In this document: positions 56,961 to 64,000 of the stretch, in pieces
How positions within the stretch are numbered: position 1 is the stretch's first letter
Layout of the letters: every line of letters starts with the position of its first letter
DNA from: Cavia porcellus
Taxonomy: Eukaryota; Chordata; Mammalia; Rodentia; Caviidae
Direction of reading: 5' to 3'
DNA length: 64,000 nt
Assembly (NCBI RefSeq): GCF_034190915.1
Contig: NW_026947501.1
Coordinates: 1,488,001 to 1,552,000, forward strand
Position numbers and translations under genes: made by a program
Notes under the pieces: model-generated
What the model was told of the DNA's origin: nothing
The model's input: the letters and a program-made list of their open reading frames with translations, nothing else
Databases searched by the model: none

Positions 56961-58134
56961 GGTTCGAGTTTGGGTTATGGTTATGGTTAGGGTTAGGGTT
57001 AGTGTTAGGGTTAAGGTTAGAGTTAGGTTTAGCCTGATGGTTAGTGTTGTGTGTTAGGGTTAGGGTTAGTGTTAGGGTTAGGGTGAAGGTTAGGGTTAGT
57101 GTTACAGTTAGTGTTAGGGTTATGTTTGGGTTCGTGTTAGGGTTATAGTTAGGTTTAGTGTTAGGGTTAGGGTTAAGTTTAGGGTTAGTGTTAGTGTTTG
57201 GGTTAGAGTTACAGTTAGGGTTAGGGTTATGGTTAGGGTTATGGTTAGGGTTAGGGTTAGGATTAGGGTTAGGGTTAGTGTTACAGATAGGGTTGAGGGT
57301 TAGTGTTAGGGTTAGGGTTACGTTTAGGTTTATTGTTAGGGTTTCTAACACAATTAGGGTTAGGATTAGGGTTAGAGTTAGTGTTATGCTTATGGTTAGG
57401 TTTAGAATTTAGTTGTTAGTGATATGGTTAGGATTAGGTTTTGGATTACGTTTAGGGTTAGGTTTACATTTAGGGTAGGGTTAGTGTAAGGGCCAGTGTT
57501 AGTTTTAGGATTAGGGTTAGAGTTAGCCTTAGGTTTTGGGTTAGGTTTAGGGTTAGGGTTCGGGATTAGGTGTTAGGGAAAGGTTTAGGGTTAGGGTTGC
57601 CGTCAGGTTTAGGTTAGAGTTACTTTAAGGGTTACAGTTAGTGTTAGGTTTAGGATTAGTGTTTGTCATTAGGTTAGGTTTAGTGTTAGGTTAAGGTTAC
57701 GGTTAGGCTTAGGATTAGGGGTTAGAAGTTAACTTTAGTGATAGGATTAGGGTTAGCGTAAGGGTTAGAGGTTAAGTTTATGATTAGTTTTAGGGTTAGG
57801 ATTAGTGTTACGGTTAATGTTAAGTTTAGGGTTAGAATTAAGGTTATGTTTAGGGTTAACATTATGGTTAAATTTAGGTTTAGGGTTTGGGTTAGTGTTA
57901 GGTTTAGAGTTAGGTTTAGTGTTATGGGGTTACTGTTAGTGTTAGTGTTAGGGTTAGGGTTAGCTTTAAGTTTAGATTTAGCAGTTTGTGTTTGTGTTAA
58001 TGTTAGAGTTAGGGCTAGTGTTATGGTTATAATTTAGTGTTAGTTTTAGGGTTTGGTTAGCATTACGGTTAGTGTTAGGTTTAGTGTTGTGGTTAGAGTT
58101 TAGCATTACTTTTAGTGTTAGAGTTAGGGATAGG

Positions 58135-58170
58135 TTAGGGTTAGGGTTAGGGTTAGGGTTAGGGTTAGGG
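58135..58170 (+). repeat. Perfect (TTAGGG)6 run
   Basis: Six uninterrupted canonical units within the Q-type right edge, ending in TTAGGC. Confidence 0.9.
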
Positions 58171-61100
58171 TTAGGCTTAGAGGTGATGGTTAGGGTTAGG
58201 GTTAGGCTTAGGGTTCAAGCTTAAGTTCAGTGTTAGGTTTAGTGTTAGGGTTAGGGTTAAGGTTAGGGTTAGTGTTAGGGTTAGTGTTAGGGTTTGAGTT
58301 AGGGTTAGGGTTAGGGTTAGGGTTAGCGTTAGAGGATAGAGTTAGGCTTAGGATTAGGGTTAGGGTTAGGGTTATGGTTAGGGTTAGTTTTACAATTAGG
58401 TTAGGGCTTGGGTTAGGGTTAGGTTTAGTTTTAGGGTTAGATTTTGCGTTAGATTTAGTGGTGGGTTTGGGTTAGGTTTAGGGTTAGGCTTAGGTTTAGG
58501 GTTAGGGTTAGAGGATAGCATTTGGTTTAGGGTTAGAGTTAGGTTTAGTGTTAGGCTTCGAGGTTGTGTTTAGAGTTAGGGTTACTGTTAAAGCTAAGGT
58601 TCATTTTTGTGTTAGGGTTAGTGTTAGGGTTAGGGATAAGGCAAGGGTTAGGTTTAGGGTTAGTAGTTAGTTTTATGGTTAATGTTATGATAAAGGTTCG
58701 GTTTAGGTTTAGAGGTTAGTGTTAGGGTTCGGTTAGGGTTAGGGTTAGGGTTAGGGTTACAATTAGGGTTAGGGTTAGGGTTACAGTTACGGGTATGATT
58801 AGAGTTAGCATTACAATTAGGTTTGGGTTAGGGTTAGGGTTAGGGTTAGGCTTAGGTTTAGGGTTAGGTTTTGCGTTAGATTTAGTGTTAGGGTTATGGT
58901 TAGGATTAGGTTTAGGGGTTAGGTGTTAGGGATAGGGTTAGGGGTTAGGGTTAGGTTTAGGGTTAGGAATAGTGTTAAGGTTAGGGTTAGGGGTTATTAT
59001 TAGGGATAGGGTTAGGGTTAGGTTTTGGTTTAGGTTTAGGCTTGGTGTTAAGTTTGGGGTTAGGGTTAGTGCTAGGGTTAGAGTTTAGGGTTAGGTTTAG
59101 GGTTAGGGTTTGGGTTAGTGTTAGGGTTAGGATTATGGTTAGAGGTTAGCGTTTGGTTTAGGATTAGCATTAGGGTTAGGGTTATTGTTAGGCTTTGAGG
59201 TTATGCTTAATGCTAGTGTTAGGGTTAGATTTAAAACTTAGGGTTATGGGTAATGTTAGTGTTAGGGTAAGGGACAGGATAATGGTTATGATTAGGGTTA
59301 GTGGTTAGTTTTAGGGTTAGGGTTACGGTTAAGGTTCGGTTTAGGTTTACATGTTGGTGGTAGGGTTAGTGTTAGGGTTAGCATTAGTTTTTAGGTTTAA
59401 AGTTAGAGTTAGAGTTAGGGTTAGGGTTAGTGTTAGGGTTAGACTTAGGATTATGGCTAGGGTTAGGGCCACCATTAGGTTAGGGTTAGGCTTAGGGTTA
59501 GGTTTTGCGTTACATTTAATGTTAGGGTTAGGGTTAGTTTTAGGTGTTATGTGTTAGGGATAAGGTTATGAGTTATTGTTAGGTTTAGGGTTAGGGTTAT
59601 GGTTAGGGTTAGTGTTTAGGGTTAGGTTTAGGGTTACGGTTAGTATTATGGTCAGGGTTAGGGTTATTTTGAGGTTTAAGGTTAGTGTTATTTTTAGGGT
59701 TAGAAGTTATATGTAGTGTTACATTTCGATTTAGGGTTAGGGATAGGTTTAGGGTTAGGGTTAGTGTTATAGGTTAGGGTAAGTGTTAGGGTTAGGCTTA
59801 GGGTTACATTTAGGGTTACAGGTATGTGTTAGGGTTAGGCTTAGTGTTGGTGTTATGGTTACGGTTAGGGTTAGGTTTAGTGTTATACTAGGGTTAGTGT
59901 TAGAATTAGGGTTAGGTATTACAGTCAGTGTTAGGGTTAGTTTAAGGGATAGGTTTAGGGTTAGGGTAAGGAATCAATGTTAGGTTTAGGGTTAGCGTTA
60001 TGGTTAGGGTTAGGGTACGGCTTATTGTTAGTGTTAGCGTTAGCGTTAGAGGTTAGTGTTAGTGTTATGGTTAGTGTTAGGTTTAGTATTATGGTTAGAG
60101 TTTAGTGTTAGTTTAAGGGTTAGTCTTAGGGTTAGAGTTAGTTTAATGGTTAGGGTGATGGTTAGAGGTTAGCATTCAGTTTAGGGTTAGAGTTAGTGTT
60201 AGGGTTAGACTTAGAGTTGATTGTTAGTGTTAGGGTTAGTCTTAGGGTTAAAGCTTAGGTTCAGGGTTAGGTTTAGGGTTATGGTTAGGGGTTGGGATAG
60301 AGTAACGGTAAGGATTAGGGTTAGAGGTTAGGTTTAGGGTTAGGGTAAGGGTTATCGTTCGGGTTAGTGTGAGGGTTAGGGTTAGGTTTATAGTTAGGTT
60401 TAGGGTTAGGTTTAGTCTTAGTGTTATGGTTAGGGATAGGGTTACAATTAGGTTACTGTTAGGGTTTGGGTTTGTGTTAGATTTAGTGTTAGGGTTAGGT
60501 TTAGGGTTAGATTTAGGGGTGAGGTGTTAGGGTTAGGATTAGGGTTAGGGTTATGTTTATGGTTAGAACTAAGGTTAGGGTTATGGATAGGGTTAGCGTT
60601 TAGGGTTAGTGTTAGGTTTAGTGTTAGTGTTATGGTTAGGGTTAGTGTTGAGTTGAGGTTTAGTGTTACGGTTAGGTTTAGGATTAGGGTTATAGCTAGG
60701 TTTAGGTTTAGGGTTAGGATTAGAAGTTAGGGTTAGGAGTTGGGTTACGGTTATGGTTACCCTTTATGTTAGGTTTAGTGTTAGAGTTAGGGTTAGGCTT
60801 TAGGTGTTAGGGAGAGGGTTAAGGTTAGGCTTCAGGTTACGGTTCGGATTAGGATTACGAATAGGTTTAGGGTTAGGCTTTGGGTTATGGTTAGGGTTAG
60901 GGTTAGTTTTAGTGTTAGTTTTAGTTTAAGGTTTAGTATTAGGGTTAGGGGTTAGGTGTTAGGGATAGAGTTAGTGTTAGGGTTAATTTATGGTTAGTGT
61001 TAGGGTTATGGAAAATTTTAGGATTAGGGTTAGGGTTTATGGTTAGTGTTAATGTTAGGGTTAGGGTTAGGGTTATGGTTAGTCTTCGGGTTATGGTTAG

Positions 61101-62088
61101 GAGTACATTTACGATTATGTTAGCATTAGGGTTAGGGTTAGGGTTAGATGTTAAGGATGTGTTTAGGGTTCAGGTTAGTGTTACGGTGGAGTTTAGGGTT
61201 AGGTTTAGTTTTAGGGGTAGGGATTAGGTGATAGGGATAGGGTGATGGTTTAGTTGAGGGATATGTTTAGTGTTAGGTTTAGGTTTAGGGTTAAGGTTAG
61301 GGTTAGGGTTAGGGTTAGTGTTATGATTAGGCTTAGGGTTAGGGTTAGGGGTTAGGTGTTAGCGTTAGAGTTAGGTTTAGGGTAATGTGCAGAGGTTAGC
61401 CTTAGCTTTAGGTTTAGAGTTAGGGTTAGAGTTATGGCTAGCGTTACGGTTAGAGTTTAGTGTTAGTTTTAGTGGTAGTTTTAGCTTTAGGGTTAGTGTT
61501 AGGCTTAGGGTTGTGGTTAGAGGTTAGCATTGCTTTTAGTGTTAGGGTTAGGGTTAGGCTTAGAGGTGATGGTTTGTGTTATCATTAGGCTTCGGATTCA
61601 AGCTTAGTTTCAGGGTTAGGTTTAGTGTTAGGGTTAGGGATAGGGTTAGTGTTAGGTTTAGTGTTAGGGTTAGAGTTAGGGTTAGGGTTAGGGTTACGGT
61701 TGGGTTTAGGGTTAGGCTTAGGGTTATGGTTAGTTTTAGGGTTACAATTAGGTTAGGGTTAGGGTTAGGGTTAGCTTTAGGGTTAGGGTTAGTTTTAGGG
61801 TTAGAGTTAGGGTTAGGGTTAGGGTTAGGGTTAGACTTACGGTTATGGTTAGTGTTAGCCTTACAATTAGGTTTGGGTTAGGGTTAGGGTTAGGCTTAGG
61901 CTTAGGATTAGGGTTAGAGTTTGCGTTAGATTTAGTGTTAAAGTTAAGGTTAGGATTAGGTTAAGAAGTTAGGTGTTAGGGATAGGGTTATGTGTTAGGG
62001 TAAGTTTTATGGTTAGATTGATGGTTACGGTTAGCGTTTAGCATTAGTTTTAAGGTTATGGCACGTGTTAAGGTTAGGTATAGGGTTA

Positions 62089-62112
62089 GGTTGAGGTTGA
62101 GGTTGAGGTTTA
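62089..62112 (+). repeat. (GGTTGA)3 variant run
   Basis: Three to four GGTTGA units, a variant hexamer otherwise rare here, before normal GGTTTAGGG resumes. Confidence 0.75.
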
Positions 62113-64000
62113 GGGTTAGGGTTAGGGTTAGAAGTTATGTTAAGTGTTATGTTTAGGGTTAGGGATAGGGATAGGTTTAGGCTTAGGGGTAGTTTTGTGG
62201 TTAGGTTTACAGTTAGAATTAGGGTTAGGGTTATGCTAGGGTTAGGGTTAGGGTTAGGTATTACAGTCAGGGTTAGGCTTAGTTTAAGGGTTAGGGTTAG
62301 GGATACGGTAAGGGATTAATTTTAGATTTAGTGTTAGGGTTATATTTAGGGATAGGGTAAGGGTTAGACTTAGGGTTAGAATATAGGTTTAGGGTTAGTG
62401 TTATGGTTATTCTTAGGCTTTGGTTTAGGGTTAGAGTTTAATCGTAGGGTTAGGCTTCGGGTTAGGGTTAGTGTTAGGCTTATGTTAGGGTTAGGGTTAG
62501 GGTTAGGTTTAGGTATAGGGTTAGAGTTAGGGTTAGATTTAGGGTTTGGATTACAGTTGGCTCTTAGGGTCAAAGTTAGGGTTAGGGTTAGTGTTAGGTT
62601 TAGGTTTAAGGTTATGGCTAGTGATAGTTTTGGGTCAGGGTTAGGTTTCAGTGTTACCATTAGGGTTAGGTTTAGTGTTAGAGTTAGATTTGAGTGTTAG
62701 GGTTAGCCTTAGGGTTAGGGTTATAGTTAGGGTTAAGGTTAGGTTTAGGTTTAGTATTACAGTTAGGTTAAGTGTTAGTGTTAGTGTTAGGGTTTGGGTT
62801 AGTTTTAGGGTTAGGGTTAGGGATAGTTTTAGGATTAGGTTTAGAGTTAGCATTAGGTTTAGAATTAGGGTTAGGGTTAGGTTTATGGGTTTGGTGTTAG
62901 GTGTTAGGTATAGGGTTACGGTTATGGTTAGAGTTAGCATTACAATTAGGTTTGGGTTAGGCTTAGGGTTAGGGTTAGGCTTAGGCTTAGGGTTAGGGTT
63001 AGGTTTTGATTTAAATTTAGTGTTAGTGTTATGGTTAGGTTTAGGTTTAGGGGTTAGGTGTTAGAGATAGGGTTATGGGTTAGGGTTAGTTTTAGGGTTA
63101 AGGTGATGGTTAGGGTTAGCATTTAGTGTTAGTTTTAAGGTTATGTTTAGTGTTAAGGTTAGGGTTACGGTTAGGTTGAGATTTAGGTTTAGGGTTAGAA
63201 GTTATGTTAAGTGTTAGGTTTAGGGTTAGGGTTAGGGATAGGTTTAGTCAGAGTTAGTGTTAGGGTTAGGATTATAGTTAGGATTATGTTAGTGTTAGGT
63301 ATTAAAGTCAGGGTTAGGGTTAGTTTAAGGGGTAGGTTTAGGGTTATTGTAAGGCATTAATGTTAGATTTAGTGTTAGGTTTATGTTTAGAGATAGGTTA
63401 AGGGTTAGGATAAGGGTAAGAGTATAGATTTAGGGTTAGGGTTATGGTTATTGTTAGGCTTTGTGTTAGGGTTAGAGTTTAGGGTTAGGGTTAGGTTTAG
63501 GGTTTGGGATAGTGTAAGGGTTAGGATTAGGTTTAGACTATAGGTTTAGGGTTAGGGTTACGTTTATTGTTAGGCTTTGGGTTAGGGTTAAATCTTAGTG
63601 TTAGGATTAGTCTTCGGGTTAGGGTTAGTGTTAAGCTTAGGGTTAGCGTTAGCGTTAGGGCTAGGGTTAGAGTTAGTGTTAGGGTTAGTGTTAGTGTTTG
63701 GGTTAGGGTTAGGGTTAGGGTTGAAGCTTAGGTTCAGAGTTAAGGTTAGGGTTACGTTTAGGGTTAAGGTCAGGGTTAGAGATAGTGTTGGGTTAGGGTT
63801 AGGTTTAGTGTTAGGGTTAGAGTTAAGTGTTAGGGTTAGTGTTAGGGTTAGGGTTATAGTTAGGGTTAGGGTTAGGTTTAGAGTTAGTGTTTCAGTTATG
63901 TTTACTGTTAGTGTTAGGGTTAGGGTTACGGTTAGTATTAGGGTTAGTTTAGGGATAGTTTAAGGATTAGGATTAGAGTTAGCGTTAGGTTAAGAGTTAG

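Larger units (their letters stand above)
52701..57360 (+). repeat. Degenerate TTAGGG array, rightmost P-type units
   Basis: P landmarks lie at 53175, 53435, 54955 and 55456, with ATTTATCTTT or a variant after most. A 260-bp tandem step (53175/53435) and a larger step of about 2.02-2.05 kb (53435/55456) are visible. No AGACAAG-type landmark is seen right of 55456, and the texture passes into Q-type sequence. A long run of frames at 56758-57351 on the minus strand encodes only Leu-Thr/Pro-Asn strings and is not a gene. Confidence 0.88.
57361..64000 (+). repeat. Degenerate TTAGGG array, Q-type higher-order units (right edge)
   Basis: Q-type landmarks dominate: TTTGCGTTAGATTTAGTG-like near 58869, 59505, 60473, 61919 and, diverged, 63004; TATTACAGTCAG near 59918 and 62257, with a TATTAAAGTCAG variant near 63299; and AAGCTTAAGTTCAG near 58208. 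Successive copies are about 0.6-1.4 kb apart. The last copy (about 62.95-63.7 kb) matches the left edge of the window closely. No AGACAAG P landmark, LTR or gene is visible. Confidence 0.88.

Noticed and set aside
1..64000. CRISPR array or bacterial tandem repeat
   Set aside because: There is no constant repeat with unique spacers. The unit is the vertebrate telomere hexamer and the insertions are mammal-type LTRs.
1..64000. An active chromosome terminus
   Set aside because: Canonical runs never exceed 7 units, variants are interspersed throughout and HOR blocks are present. A telomerase-maintained end would be nearly pure TTAGGG. The window may lie next to an end but is not the end itself.
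1..64000. Degeneracy as simple sequencing error
   Set aside because: The same odd motifs recur in the same order in many units, and LTR subtype bases segregate with their flanks. Random read error cannot produce shared variants. Some single-base differences may still be errors.

Overview
This window is almost entirely a degenerate array of the vertebrate telomere hexamer TTAGGG and its one-base variants (TTAGTG, TTTAGG, TTATGG, TTACGG, TTAGCG, TTAAGG, TTCGGG and others). The G-rich strand is the + strand from end to end, and I saw no CCCTAA-oriented block. I found no protein-coding gene, no RNA gene and nothing prokaryotic. The only clearly non-telomeric DNA is four copies of a 336-364 bp TG...CA element, plus a 21-base T tract. 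The element resembles a solo LTR of the mammalian ERVL-MaLR group: TGTCATGG start, AATAAA near the 3' end, CTAAGACA end as in rodent MT-type LTRs. The source is therefore most likely a mammal, plausibly a rodent, and the locus a subtelomere or a large heterochromatic interstitial telomeric block. With the G-strand reading 5'->3' to the right, a chromosome end, if adjacent, would lie to the right.

Layout. Under the hexamer texture lies a higher-order repeat (HOR) structure, traceable by 'punctuation' motifs that break the hexamer. P-type units carry AGACAAGG, then ATTTATCTTT, then AGAGTTTGGGG. They occur about 27 times between about 2.9 and 55.5 kb. Q-type units carry TTTGCGTTAGATTTAGTG, TATTACAGTCA and AAGCTTAAGTTCAG. 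They occupy about 0-1.9 kb, 5.5-6.6 kb and 57.4-64 kb, so the two window edges are paralogous to each other. A third marker set (GATTTGGTAGAGG, TTATAATTAGATTTAGG) is seen only in the core, about 17.5-52.7 kb.

The most informative region is about 30.8-39.1 kb. About 2.15 kb units there are amplified together with the LTR. The four LTRs start at 31996, 34149, 35778 and 37932 and fall into two subtypes in the order A-B-A-B, giving a second-level period of about 3.78 kb. Units elsewhere in the array without the LTR preserve the empty target site. One LTR therefore probably inserted into the telomere-like array with a 5-bp GGGTT duplication, was duplicated once to give A and B, and the A-B pair was then duplicated.

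The many long open frames are artefacts of a stop-poor hexamer: TTA-GGG reads Leu-Gly, AGG-GTT reads Arg-Val, and the C strand reads Pro-Asn or Leu-Thr. They are not annotated as genes. All alignments here were made by eye, so HOR boundaries are approximate.
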